Source: Luzula sylvatica
Taxonomy: Eukaryota; Streptophyta; Magnoliopsida; Poales; Juncaceae
Assembly (NCBI GenBank): GCA_946800325.1
Contig: OX326957.1
Span: 24,677,554 to 24,741,553, forward strand
Direction of reading: 5' to 3'
Length of the DNA: 64,000 nt
Both the position numbers and the translations under genes were made by a program. A model generated the notes under the pieces. It did not search any database. It was not told the origin of the DNA and saw only the letters and a program-made list of their open reading frames with translations. Shown piece after piece: positions 34,387 to 45,894 of the stretch (positions within the stretch are counted from its first letter, which is position 1; each line of letters begins with the position of its first letter).

Positions 34387-34391
34387 ATTAT

Positions 34392-35107
34392 AAACTTAAT
34401 TTTTAAAGTTGAAAGACTTCACTTTTTGTATTATTTAGAAATTAAAAAAAAATAGAAATTTTATTTGTGTTAGTATTCATTTACGGAATTTTTTTGAGGA
34501 AAACATGAAAAATTAAGTATTTTGCTCGTTTTAGAAATTAATTTTTTGCATTTTATAGATAAATATGAAAACTTATTTTTTTGAAGGTATCAAGATTACA
34601 TTTATTTCATTTTGGCAAAAAAATTGGAAACAAATAGAAATATGCACGTGTCAGTCTTCAATTACGGAGTTTTTTTTCGAAAAAAACATGAAAATTAAGT
34701 ATTTTTCTCTATTTACATACATCATATTTTGCATTTTTCAAAATTATTATAAATTTTGTTTTTTTGGAGGTTTGGACTTCAATTTTTGTATTTTACAAAA
34801 TTTATGAAAAAATAAAAATTTGCTTGTGTTAGTTTTCCATTACGAAATTTTTTTCCTTGACAAAAACAAGAAAAATTAAGTATTTTACTTGTTTTAGACA
34901 GTATTTTGATGTTTTTGGAAAAATGTTCTAATTTATTTTTCTGAAAGCGATAGACTAAATTTTTGAATTTTTGTAAAAGTATAAATAAATAACAATAACA
35001 ATTTACATTTACATGTTTTGGTTATTTATGTTCGTTCTCCATTTGCATTGATACATTTCCACTTTAGAAAACTTAAAACGATTATTTTTTATCTTCTGTT
35101 TTTTAAT
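34392..35107. other. AT-rich non-coding stretch
   Basis: Repeated phrases such as GGAAAAACATGAAAATTAAGTATTTT at roughly 180-base spacing suggest a decayed tandem repeat. No gene. Confidence 0.35.
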
Positions 35108-35375
35108 GAATAATTATGTCATAGCTCCTCATTTTTCCACCACATTCTCTATATCACAAATTAAACATTAACTAATGATTAATTAACATGGTCATTAACA
35201 AAATGACATCCGATTAATAATTAATTGATATTAATTAAGAATTATTAATATATATGTATTTTAATTATATATTAATTAATTGTTAATGGAGTGTCACTTG
35301 ATTAATTACCATTCTAATTAATCATTAATTAGAGATACAGAAGATGTGGTTGGGAAATTGGGGCACAGTATATGA
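35108..35375. mobile_element. MITE, 9-bp target duplication family
   Basis: Perfect target duplication TTTTTTAAT at 35099-35107 and 35376-35384. Imperfect inverted ends (GTCATAGCTCCTCATTTT against GTCATATACTGTGCCCC). AT-rich interior full of AATTAAC words. It lies downstream of the minus-strand MLP gene. Confidence 0.7.
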
Positions 35376-35686
35376 CTTTTTTAATTCATAAATTACATTT
35401 TCAAGTGGGTTGAGCCCCGAAAAAATGGGTTTTGTTCCCACGATAACTATGCTTTTTGTTTGAGCCAATGATGGGTGCTTTTTAATTTGCAACAAAATAA
35501 AACTATCCGAAAATCTCTTGAAAGAACTTCATATATATATATTTATTAATACTCATAGAAACCCCATTACAATAGCTCGCTCATATAGCAGAAATTTTAT
35601 TCATCGATATTCATATTCCCTCACCATAATAATTCCAATTCCCCCCAACTTAATTATTTGATATTCATATTATAAACCAGTCCACT

Positions 35687-36437
35687 CTAGTTCTTCAACA
35701 GATAGGCATCGAGGTCATTGAAAGTTTTCATCGCAGCCTCTTTGATGATTTCGGGCTCTGGCACCTCTTCGCTTGCCTTCTCGTACTCGAGAGTCCAATT
35801 AACCAATGTACCTTCTCCTTTGGGCGAAACCTTGAGAGTTGCCTTGAAATTCTTGTAGAAATTCACAATTTCTCCATCAATCACGCTGTACGAAACCACC
35901 TTGTTCTCTTCGTCCGCTACCTCAATCTTCTCTTTCGAAAATGTCACTATCGGCATTCCTATAATATATATGTTTTAAATGTTATTTTTTGTGATAAGAT
36001 CTTATTTTTAATATAATATAGAAGATCCAAATTCCACATCTGTTTTGGTTATCAGTAAAGATTACACCTGCAACATTTAGTTTTGCATTCATCATACTTG
36101 ACCAATCATCTGATTTATTTATTTTTATCATTTAAAATTGATTTATTTTCTAGTAGCCGAGCTTTTTCCCCCTTGCCAGACAGAAACTAACATTTTATAA
36201 TATTGTCTAATAAGAGAAAATGAATCATATAAGGACATTGATTTATAAAAGAGAACCTTCAGCGTATTTAATAAGACGAATGGATCCAACGGTCTTGCCG
36301 TCGCCTTCAACAATCTCGATGCTCTTGTATTGCTCTGGAAAAATCTTAGGAAATAAAATTGTGGAGTCCTTTACCGCCTCCCAAAACTTCTCGGGGGTAG
36401 ACTTCACCTCAACTTCTAACTCACTCTTCGCGGCCAT
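35687..36437 (-). CDS. MLP-like protein (Bet v 1 family)
   Basis: Exon 1 is 36437-36257 and exon 2 is 35958-35687, joined through a glycine codon (GAA G|GTTCTC; ..TATAG|GAATGCC). About 150 residues, starting MAAKSELEVEVKSTPEKFWE, with the loop EGDGKTVGSIR, VSPKGEGT, and C-terminus DLDAYLLKN then TAG. It belongs to the Bet v 1-fold major latex proteins, with a presumed hydrophobic ligand cavity. Exon lengths equal those of the gene at 18361-18928. The two are clearly paralogous but well diverged, and face each other across a transposon block. A TATA box lies 96 bases upstream. Confidence 0.9.
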
Positions 36438-36532
36438 TATTCGATCTTCCTAAGAAAAAAATAACTTAACTAAAATTCTTGGTAGATAGTGAATAATTGT
36501 ACTGATTTGTGAATGGAGAAAGGATAGCTTGG

Positions 36533-36540
36533 TTTATATA
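36533..36540 (-). promoter_or_regulatory. TATA box of minus-strand MLP gene
   Basis: Minus strand CCTATATAAACC, 96 bases upstream of the ATG at 36437, mirroring the arrangement in the other MLP gene. Confidence 0.65.
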
Positions 36541-36599
36541 GGGCTCAATGATCCAAAGGGGAAGCCTCGAATGGAGGTGGCAATTAGATCCAACACACC

Positions 36600-38931
36600 C
36601 TGAAACCCTAATTAAATTTTCCATCAACTTCTACTGGCGTACCGTCTTCAATTAAATCAATTCATTGCACTTGTCGGTGGACTGATAGTTTTGTTAAGAG
36701 AAAAATTATGGTGCGCCAAAATGCACCCTCCTTATAATTGATTAGATATTGATGGACTAGACAAGTTTTCTTTTTACATTTGAATATCATGTAAACTAAA
36801 AAAATACCTTTCAAATTTGTTCTAAATTGCAAAATGATATTGATATACTAAACACCGATATTTGCTTAGTATTATTATTAATCCTAAATAATAAACTTTT
36901 AAGGAGCATTTCTCGATGTAACGTTTATGAACATCAAAATTTGAAAAAAAAAATCTCTAAAAAAAATCAGAATTAAATCGAACCACCCTTTTAAAACATC
37001 GTTAGTTTAAATCTAATGAAATTAATTTGAAGATTAATTGTCAAGTTTAATTCATAACTATTTAAAATAATAAATTTTATTTGAAACTAAATTAAATTAA
37101 ATTTCCTTCTTTAATAAACAAACTATTCAATTATTACTTAAGTCATAGTTAATTAAAATCAACAAATTTTAGGTTTGATTAATTTAAATAAGAAATCCTT
37201 TTTAATGAATTAATTAAAATAATTGATAATTACCAGTGTTTTAAATTGCGGCGATATTGTGGCGCAATTGCAGAAATTGCGGCCTGCAATTTCGAGTCGC
37301 AACATCGCAATCATATATTGCGGAAGATTGCGTTTTTGGGAAATTGCGAAAAGGGTGGGGATATTGCGGGTCTTAATTGTGGTTCTTGGGTTGGTTTGAA
37401 TAAGTTTTGTGACCCATTATATTAAATCTTTGTAGTTTTCTCATCCTTCCACTGAATGGCATGAGCTTTATATCGAAATAGCTCACTTGGCGAGAGCGAC
37501 ACATCCATGGGTTTGGCTTTGGGAAATTCGGTATTTTGCCCTGAATTAAACACAAAACACACGTTAAAGTAATTTCATCAAAAATTATTTAATATAAAGA
37601 TTATAACATGATTTTGTGATTATTTATTATTTAATTTCCATATTTTATTATCAAAGTATGTGACAAAATACGCTCATAACATATATTACTTTTAAAATGT
37701 GTCAATTTCATCTATAAATGTATGAATTTCTGAATTTTTATTGTATTTCATTGTTTTGATTTCAAATTTGAGATATAAATTTGAGTTATATTGTTTTGAT
37801 ATTTTTACAATGTCGACGAAAAATTCTACAACAAATCCAAATTCAAAGATCTGACAATGGAGTATGCTTATCTGGACCCTACTAACTCATTGTTATGGTT
37901 ATTGTTATTCGGTGGTGTTATTGTTATTTTGAAATCTCATATTTTAACTATGGACAATCAATTTTTGCATATTTTAATCATGAACAATGAACTATTATAA
38001 TTTAACTAAGTTATTGCTATTCGATATTTAACTAAGTAAGAAATTTCAAATTATTGATATTTTATTAAGAAAATTATAAAGGAAATTTTATGATATTAAT
38101 GGTGACAAAAAATATTGTGAAAATATATTTAAACACGTTATTATTATTACATAATTTAATATTGCAACGATCGTCCACAATAAGGTCATAACGCCGCAAT
38201 TCTAGTAAAGGATGATTTGGATAAGTCCAAATATATTTTGTTTTGAGAAGATTATTTTTCGAATTTTGAATCTCATCAGCGTTGCATTGGAAAATTCTCC
38301 TATATGTCAAATATCACGTATTGAAAAACGTATTTTAACGAAATTCTATAAGAGCAAAAAGAATGTAAACAAAAAATAATTTGAAGTTGAGGTGAAGGCC
38401 AATTGTAGTAAAGTTTTCATCCCCACCTTGGCTCCCTCCCTCCCACCTCCATCCATGTCCGTCTACATCTCGTTCTCTCAAACCTCTGCCCCTCATCTCC
38501 TTCATCTTCTTTTTCTATCATAATTTATTTTCTTGTTTTTCTATCGTTATTTTTGTTTTATTTGTTTTATTTTTAAAATAGTAGAGAAAGCTCTAAGCTC
38601 TAAGTCCTTCGTCTATTTTATTTATTTCATTTAAATGAAAATAATACAGCCTCTAATAGGGCAGTGAGTACATATACTCATTTACCCTAATTCTATAGTA
38701 CTTAAGGCTATAATTTCACTCTAATTACAGACTTCCAACAAAACTCGGAATTAAAATTTTCTGGAATTAATAAAGAACTGGAAATTAAAATCCTGAACTC
38801 GAACTTCCATATAATCCCAAAAGAACTAAAAATGTATTAAAAATTTAAGTGATATGGAACAGAAGATCACATTCAAAAATTGGGATCCAATGATGCTCTT
38901 TTCCTAATGAGTAAAGATAGAGGGCCACTCA
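36600..38931. other. AT-rich non-coding stretch
   Basis: No gene seen. CAGTGTTTTAAATTGCGGCG at about 37232 looks like a hAT-type left end followed by AATTGCGG words, but I find no matching right end. Purine/pyrimidine-rich patches lie near 38400-38600. Confidence 0.35.
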
Positions 38932-38954
38932 CTCCCTCCCTCCCTCCCTCCCTC
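38932..38954 (+). repeat. (CTCC)n microsatellite
   Basis: Five to six tandem TCCC units. Confidence 0.9.
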
Positions 38955-39107
38955 TCACATGAAATCAATGATTTGTGGGTCTCAGATGCATTGATTTTTA
39001 TAAAATAACATGTGGGTCCCACCTGTCAATGGTTTGTGGGAGTGAAAATGGGAGTGGACGAGGGAGTGGTCGTAGCGTTGCCCTTTCCTAATACCCCTTA
39101 TCATACC

Positions 39108-39300
39108 TAGGGGTGTAAACGGTTCGAATCCGGTTCGGATAGTGGTCATACCAACATATCTGTATTCATATTTTTCGGATATGGATATTCGGATACGAAA
39201 CAACCCGGACCCGAATACTGTTCGGATATTAAACGAATACATATATTGTCGGATATGAATACGGATACATGTCATATTCGGATATTAAAATGATACTATG
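39108..39300 (+). mobile_element. Truncated hAT-like element, left end
   Basis: Begins TAGGGGTGTAAACGGTTCG and carries CGGATATGG/CGGATACG words like 13131 and 44741. I find no CATCCCTA right end; a CGGATACGGATAC patch near 40217 may be its remnant. Confidence 0.55.
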
Positions 39301-40433
39301 ATAATATAGTATTGATATGGAAACTCAAGTTTTGATTATTTTTATTTAGAATCTTTTATATAAACTTGAATTTTAATGTCCAAAGCCATGGTATTTATTT
39401 TCAATATGGTTTTATGCTAAGTTGTAGAGATACAAGTACTCGAATATGATATAAACAATATATATTTTAAAATAATATTTGTTAAAAATAATTATAAAAT
39501 ATTATACAAATTTTTCTAAATAAATTCACAAAAAAGTCTAGGGTATAAATATAATAAAAAAAAGTTAGAAATAATTTACACCAATGTAAACATACTATTT
39601 AGGGGTTTGGCTGTCCCCGTTGCCTGAATTTCCTTAATTTGTTGTAGTAATATAATATTATTTATTGTTTTTGCCTAAAATATATTTGAAGTTTGTTTTT
39701 ATTAAAAGTATGATGGTGTAAATTAGTTTTGAATTATATATTTATGCATATTTGCTAAGGAAAATCCAAAAAAATAATCCATACATGCAAAAATATACTA
39801 ATTAAATTAGCAAAATATACTCTTCAAATTAACAAAATATATTGCTGAATCAAACATGTTAACATGACTAAAATTAGAAATAAAATAATATATTTTCAAC
39901 AGTATATTTTGCTAAACACAAGAATATATATTTCTAATTTCAACAGTATATTTTGGTTCTTGATTTTTTTTTTGGATTTGTTTTGTGGATTCTTTTAAGC
40001 ATTTCTATATATTTATGTATCACTTTTCTATTACAAAATTTGATGTTTATCTTTTAAGCATTTTTATTTGTACATTAGAAGTACACGCCTGTATGATATG
40101 TAGTCGCGAATCATCAAAAAGTTGTACATGATTATTTTATTTTAACATGAAATATTTAAATATATCACATGAAATATCTGATTTTTAACAAACGGATATT
40201 AATACTATGGTATTCGGATACGGATACAATAAGACTTGACCTTTTTGTGATAGTTACTAGTTGAAATAACCCTAATTTGCTGAAATTCCACTAAAATAAT
40301 CCTAAATTAACCCTAATTTTGACACTAAACCCGAAATTAACCGAAAAATCTCAATTAACCCTAAATTAATCTTTCAATTAATCCTAAAATAACCTTTCTT
40401 ACCCACAATTAACCTTATATTTCATCCTAAACC
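39301..40433. other. AT-rich non-coding stretch
   Basis: Low-complexity; 40260-40390 repeats CCCTAATTT/TAACCCTAAATTAA phrases. No gene. Confidence 0.35.
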
Positions 40434-40580
40434 TTGAAAAAGATAGACAATGCGAAAGAAAAAAAGAAAGAGAAGGCGAGAGAGAGAAAAAGAGATAGAA
40501 GGCGAGAGAAGGCGAGAGAGACAGAGGGAGAGAGAGAGAGGTGGGTTTACCTGGTCGCTGGAGAGAGAGAAGGTGATAAG
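40434..40580 (+). repeat. GA-rich low-complexity stretch
   Basis: AGAGAGA/AGGCGAGA repeats. The Lys/Arg/Glu-rich frame across it is an artefact. Confidence 0.7.
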
Positions 40581-40947
40581 GGAATTTTTCATCAATTTTT
40601 ACATACACAAAATATAGAATTTAAACACATAAATACATTTAAAGTGTACCAAATATTCATAATTCCAATTTATTGAGATAAAATACTTTAAGATGTATTT
40701 TTGTGTTATTTCAGGTGAAAAGTGCAGAATCTTGCAAAACCAGGACTGTAGATGGATTCCTCTTGACTTGCCGATCGTTTTGATATATCATATGATGATA
40801 TTTGACGCAAGTATAAGAGAGAAATCGAGCTTTCATTCCAAACGGGTCAAAATCGACTCATTTCATGAAGAAACCCATCTCCAGAGTCCAGACGTGATGT
40901 GTACCTTTCGAGGATTTTCTGTGGCAGTCGGCGGCCTACAGAACATG

Positions 40948-42711
40948 TAACGAGCCCAAAACATCCTACTCATTGACCTGACAATCGAGAGGATCTGCTG
41001 TGAGGCTAGAGTACCTACTGCCCACGTAACGGGTCGTATTTCATCTATTTACTGACCCACCCGCGAAAAACTACAAGAATCCCTTTGCGCAAAATCTACG
41101 AGCTCTGACCAGTCAACCATTCACTGTGTACGATTGTTTGTGGCTTGTCCAGATTATAACCCACGCTGCTCATCCTATTCATCTTCTTCTATTGTCACTT
41201 ACACGATCGGCTACACGCTTTCGGTTGTAGAAGACTGAACCCGACGGTTTGAACCACTTCATTTGGAGCCATGCAGAATAGCACCTTCTCCATTTAACTA
41301 TTAAACAGAGTCTCCAGTCCCGTCTGACAGATGCAAGAATATACCAACCGCACTCTCCATTCATCTAGGAACTGCAGAAGAACTCAGTTATTTTGGGAAT
41401 TTCTGAAGATTTTCAGATGATTAAATCTGGATCCGTGGAGAACTTTTGCAATTGTATTTTCAAGTTTTTTCGACCGTCCGATCTTCAAATTGAATGCCGT
41501 TTCGAGCGTTGGATCCGTTGCAACTGGCTCAATCTACTCATGCAAGTGGAATTCTCAGATCTGGAATTTTCAAATTGTTTCCCCCTCTTTTCTCCTATAA
41601 TAGACACCCAAAACTCCTCTCTCAATTCACCCTTGGACCCCATTGGTCAACCATCCATTCTAGGGGGAAGATAAGGTCTTAGCCTCTTCCCCCTCCATTG
41701 TTAGAGCATCTTGAGCTCCCTTGCTCATATTTTGTGCCATTTTGCCGAGAAGATCGTGTCTCCACACGGTTTTCGAGGCCGATCCGAGGAGCTTTTCCTC
41801 TCTCCACTTTCTCCGAACCGGATACGAAGTTTCTCTCCTCCTCCTCTCACCTCCTCTCAAGGCGTGAAGGCACGAGGACATCGCCAAGACGAGATCTTGG
41901 ACTCCATTTCATCATTTTTTCGGTATTTTCTTTCTCTAGTTTAGGATTTTAATTAGGAATTGTTAGATCTGATCGAAATCTCTTTGTGAACTTGTTATAT
42001 ACTGTGAAATATAGTTTGTGGAATTTTTGTAAAAATTTTCTTGCATTTTTCCTATTTTTCCTTTGTGAAATACTCAAATTCTGGTGCTGATTTGTTTGAT
42101 CTGTTTGAGGAACTTTTAGATCTGATAATATTCATTGTTTGTCATCACTGTTTAGATCTGAATCTCTAGTTTAACATACATTTGGAATCAATCAATTTCA
42201 TGCAATTTCCTATTTGATCTGAATTTTTGAAATCTGTTACTCAATCTCAAAACTGCATGGACTATTATGTAATCTTCCAGGGACCTATTTGTAATTCGCT
42301 CATTACTTTTTACTGAAATATCAAACCTGTGGAATTCTTCTGTTCTCTCTCTTATTATTAAATTGTGAATCTTTGTGCCAAATTGGAGATCTTGTTTTCT
42401 GATCTATATTTTTCTGGAATTTGATTTGTGCCTAAAATACCCTTGTGATCTATAAATTTCATAAATTCGAAAATTGTGTGTGTGAAAGTGAAATTTTTAC
42501 CAGAGCCTTATAAAGTTTATATCTTGATTGTGACCAAATATTATAGTCTCTGGATCAGTACAAATAATTCTAGAATTGAAATTCGATTATACGCAAAATT
42601 TCCTTGGATCGAACTTATACTTATCACTTTGATTAGTATTTGTTATAAATTGTTTTGATTAACTCGTAAGATTGAAATTACACATTTAAACGACCTATTT
42701 TACGTGTTATC
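40948..42711 (+). mobile_element. Possible LTR of a Ty3/gypsy-type element
   Basis: Starts TGTAACGAGCCCAAAAC and ends ACGTGTTATCA, with a promoter-like CTCCTATAATAGACACCC at about 41593, then a pyrimidine-rich transcribed-looking region. Flanks GAACA and GAAGG do not form a clean target duplication, and no second LTR is present. The borders are tentative. It could instead be an ordinary promoter and leader. Confidence 0.35.
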
Positions 42712-43556
42712 AGAAGGCAAGAGAGCGACGGAGAGAGAGCTCGCAAGAGAGTGTGGGTCGGGTTAGGGTGTGTGAGAGAGATGGGTTTGGGTTTGAGAGA
42801 GATGATTTAATGGGTTTGGGTTTGGGTTAATGGGTTAATGGGTATGATTTTATTTAATAATTTAATATTTTTGAAATCTGTCACGTAATTGCCCGTAAAA
42901 ACAAAAAAAATGCCAAGTCATCGTGCCACCTCAGCACTTAACAGCTGACTGGGCAATTAACTGACGGAAGGGACAAAATTGAGCAAAACGAAAAGTTCAG
43001 GGGATAAAAATGAGCAAATTAAAGTTGGCGAGGTAAGTTGCACTTTTTCGCACAGTTTAAAAGGCAAGCTTTTTTTTCAAAATTATAAAATAAGTCAAAC
43101 AAGGTACCAATTTAAAGTTAGTACTATTATTTTAACATAAAATACTCAAATATATTATATGAGTATATGATTCATATCAAACGAATATCAACAATAATTT
43201 TGTATTCAACTTGAGTTTTTCTTAGAATATAATTTGACTATAATCTCTATAAAAATGATAACTAACCATTTTATAATAAATAATTTGATAAAATATAAAC
43301 AATGATTACTAAACGGAATCCATAATTCAAATCGATCCGTCCTGACAAACTGGGTCAGCCCATTATAATCCATTTCTCAAGTCTTCAGCCCATTTCCTTT
43401 ATTTTCTCTAAAGCACAAGAGCAGCCCATAATAACCCTTCTTCTTTATCAACACCATACACATTCACACAACTCGCAAGAAATTCACATCCTAAATTCCT
43501 AATCCTCTTCGCAAAGGTTTGTTTTGGTTCTTTTATCCTTCTTGCTTTTAAGGCGG

Positions 43557-43558
<2 letters not shown>
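42712..43558. other. Non-coding region upstream of the GNAT gene
   Basis: 42712-42850 is GA- and GGGTTT-rich. 42870-43070 (CAGGGGATAAAAATGAGC, GTTGGCGAGGTAAGTTGCAC) looks like one end of a TIR transposon with no partner seen. 43380-43500 is probably promoter. Confidence 0.35.

Positions 43559-43589
<31 letters not shown>
43559..43589 (+). repeat. (CT)n microsatellite in the GNAT 5' leader
   Basis: CT repeat ending two bases before the ATG at 43591, typical of plant pyrimidine-rich 5' UTRs. Confidence 0.9.
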
Positions 43590-43590
<1 letters not shown>

Positions 43591-43592
<2 letters not shown>

Positions 43593-45651
43593 GGCTTCGT
43601 CATCTCAACCATTTTCTCTCTCCCTCTCTCTAGATTCCACTCTCCAGCCCTTTCTCTCTCCTGGAGGCCATTTCTCTCCCACTTCTCTCTCCTTCCCAAA
43701 GCAACTCCAATCTCCCTCCGCACTTCATTGCACTCAAAATCCAGAAAACCAATTAGCCCTAAACCAGGTTCAAACCTTCATTACTACTCCCTCTCTCGTC
43801 AAGAAAGAATTCCTCTCGAACTTTTCTCAAACCCACAATCTCTCTAATGGCACCCTCGAAATCAGACGAATGTCAGATTCAGAAATCGAATCTGTTTCTG
43901 CCCTCTTGGCGGAATCATTCGTCGAGACACTCGGCTTTCCTCAAAGCTACGCGAAGCTCCTAGCTTTTCTGGTAAAGAATTATTTGTACGAAAGGAGGGT
44001 CTTGGAACCTCACGCCACAGTGCTTTTGGGGATGTTTTCAGATGGGGAGGATGGTGCCGAGCTTGCCTGTACTGCCGAGATTTCGTTCGATGCGCGCGGA
44101 GCCAATGCGGCTTCTCCTACTCCGCTACCACCGCCAGAATTCCCATATATATCCAACATGGCCGTTAAAAAGGATCTGAGAAGGTATGCATAATTTTTTT
44201 GAATATGTTGGTTTTATTGGAGCCTTATATATGGTTGAAAAATGATAATTTAATTTATGTTCACATTATTAAAAAATCTAAAATTGGCATGTTGTTTCTC
44301 TATGTCCATAATTAAAATTCTTGATAATTTGTGTTTTTATTTTGTATATTGTTTATCTCTCATGTCTGAATTATTTGCATAAGGTTTGAAAATGGTAAAC
44401 GGTAATGACCAATATCTTTGTGTTCATGCCTATAACATGCTCGTTAAAAAGCATCTGTGGATGTATCAATAATTCCTAAATTTTATTTTCAATTTTGTAC
44501 CCAAAAATTTGAATTCTCATAATTCAGTACAGAAATCAATCACGAACAAATATTATATTCATAGTTTATTTCCTAATTCTCATGAGGCTTAAGAAAAGAA
44601 TAAGTATAAAATAGGTTAAGTAATTCCCACCTCCATTGCGAAGATATTCTAGATATCTTTATTGTTATACTTAACTTGTGCCTTATTTGTCAAGTTAATT
44701 CACCCGTACAAAAGTACAGAGTGGAAAACCTCTCCATATTTTGGGGTGTAAACGGTTCGGATAGTGGTCATACCATACCCATATCCACATTTTTTCGGAT
44801 ACGGATATTCGGATACGGAACAACTCGGATCCGGATACGGTTCGGATATTAAACGTATATGGATATGGTTCGGATATTGTCGGATGTGGATACGGATCCA
44901 GGTCTTTTTGAGATATTAAAACGGATACTATTATATCATAACATAATATATTTTTTAATTATTTATATATATATATATATATACATAATTTATGACACGA
45001 ACAATCTAACTGATTATATTTGAACGTAATTTTATGATTGAGATTTTAAATCATTCAGAAATCACTAATTATCTATGTTTATTCCAACTAATATGAAATA
45101 ATACACATAAAAGAAGATATAATGTCCAGATCCAGATCCGGATAATACTCGGATTCGAATCCAGATCCGACACTAAAACTGATTACCGGATCCGGATCCG
45201 AATAAAAGTACCCGGATCCAGATCCAATTGGGTCCGGATATTTTTTTGGATCCGGATATTTTTTTCGGATCCGGATATTTTTTCAGATACGGTTCGGTTC
45301 GGTTCGGATAATATCCGCAAAATTTACATCCCTATCCATAACACTAAACTCAGTATTTCTTCTTTTGATAGGAAAGGGATTGCAAAGCATCTGCTAAAAT
45401 CATGCGAGGACTTGATTGCGAAAATGTCAGACCAAAGAATCGTATACCTTCATTGTAGAATTGTTGATAAAGTGCCTCAAAACTTGTACAAAAAAGCTGG
45501 GTACCAAATTGCAAAAACCGATAGTTTCTTGGTCTGGTTAAGTCTACAAAGACGAAAATATTTAATGTACAAAGAGTTACCTAAGCCTTTACACGAAGAA
45601 CCGCTCGAGAGCAACACGGTTCTCGATGCAGAAATTGTGAGCGAATTCTAA
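43591..45651 (+). CDS. Plastid-type GNAT acetyltransferase
   Basis: Exon 1 is 43591-44183 and exon 2 is 45372-45651, joined AG|G through an arginine codon; about 290 residues. The first 60-90 residues are rich in Ser/Leu/Pro and poor in acidic residues, like a chloroplast transit peptide. The GNAT fold follows: LEIRRMSDSEIESVSALLAE, then EFPYISNMAVKKDLRRKGIA. This is the acetyl-CoA pyrophosphate loop R-x-x-G-x-A (about R197-A202). Then VPQNLYKKAGYQI and a C-terminal extension. It resembles plant plastid GNATs that acetylate protein N-termini and lysines; I cannot assign the exact member. The intron cuts the acetyl-CoA loop and contains a hAT-like element. Convergent with the TBL gene, stops about 240 bases apart. 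Confidence 0.85.
44741..45334. mobile_element. hAT-like element in the GNAT intron
   Basis: Begins TTGGGGTGTAAACGG, ends AATTTACATCCCTA, with subterminal CGGATACGG/GGATCCGG words. Target sites TCCATATT and TCCATAAC match at 6 of 8. Its right end lies about 37 bases before the 3' splice site. No coding. Confidence 0.75.
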
Positions 45652-45894
45652 GGATTTTAGGAGTATTTGATTTATTGAGTTAGTTGTATATACTATTTTA
45701 GTTCACAATTACCATCTATTTTATTGTAATATTCATAAATGCGACAGTGCAAAAATGTATCCGAGTCCAATAACCATGTAATCTAAAATTCCAAGCTCAT
45801 AACTAAACATGGATATTACACATTTCAAAGTACATATTAAGAAAGAAAACAAGAGTTGAACTTGGTATTCAAATTCAAATACTTATATTAAAAC
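45652..45894. other. Shared 3' region of convergent GNAT and TBL genes
   Basis: AT-rich, with no feature beyond probable polyadenylation regions of both genes. Confidence 0.4.

Noticed and set aside
39108..40230. Complete hAT-like element
   Set aside because: No right terminal repeat or target duplication could be found; kept only as a truncated left end.
40434..40676. Lys/Arg/Glu-rich frame
   Set aside because: Low-complexity GA repeat translation.
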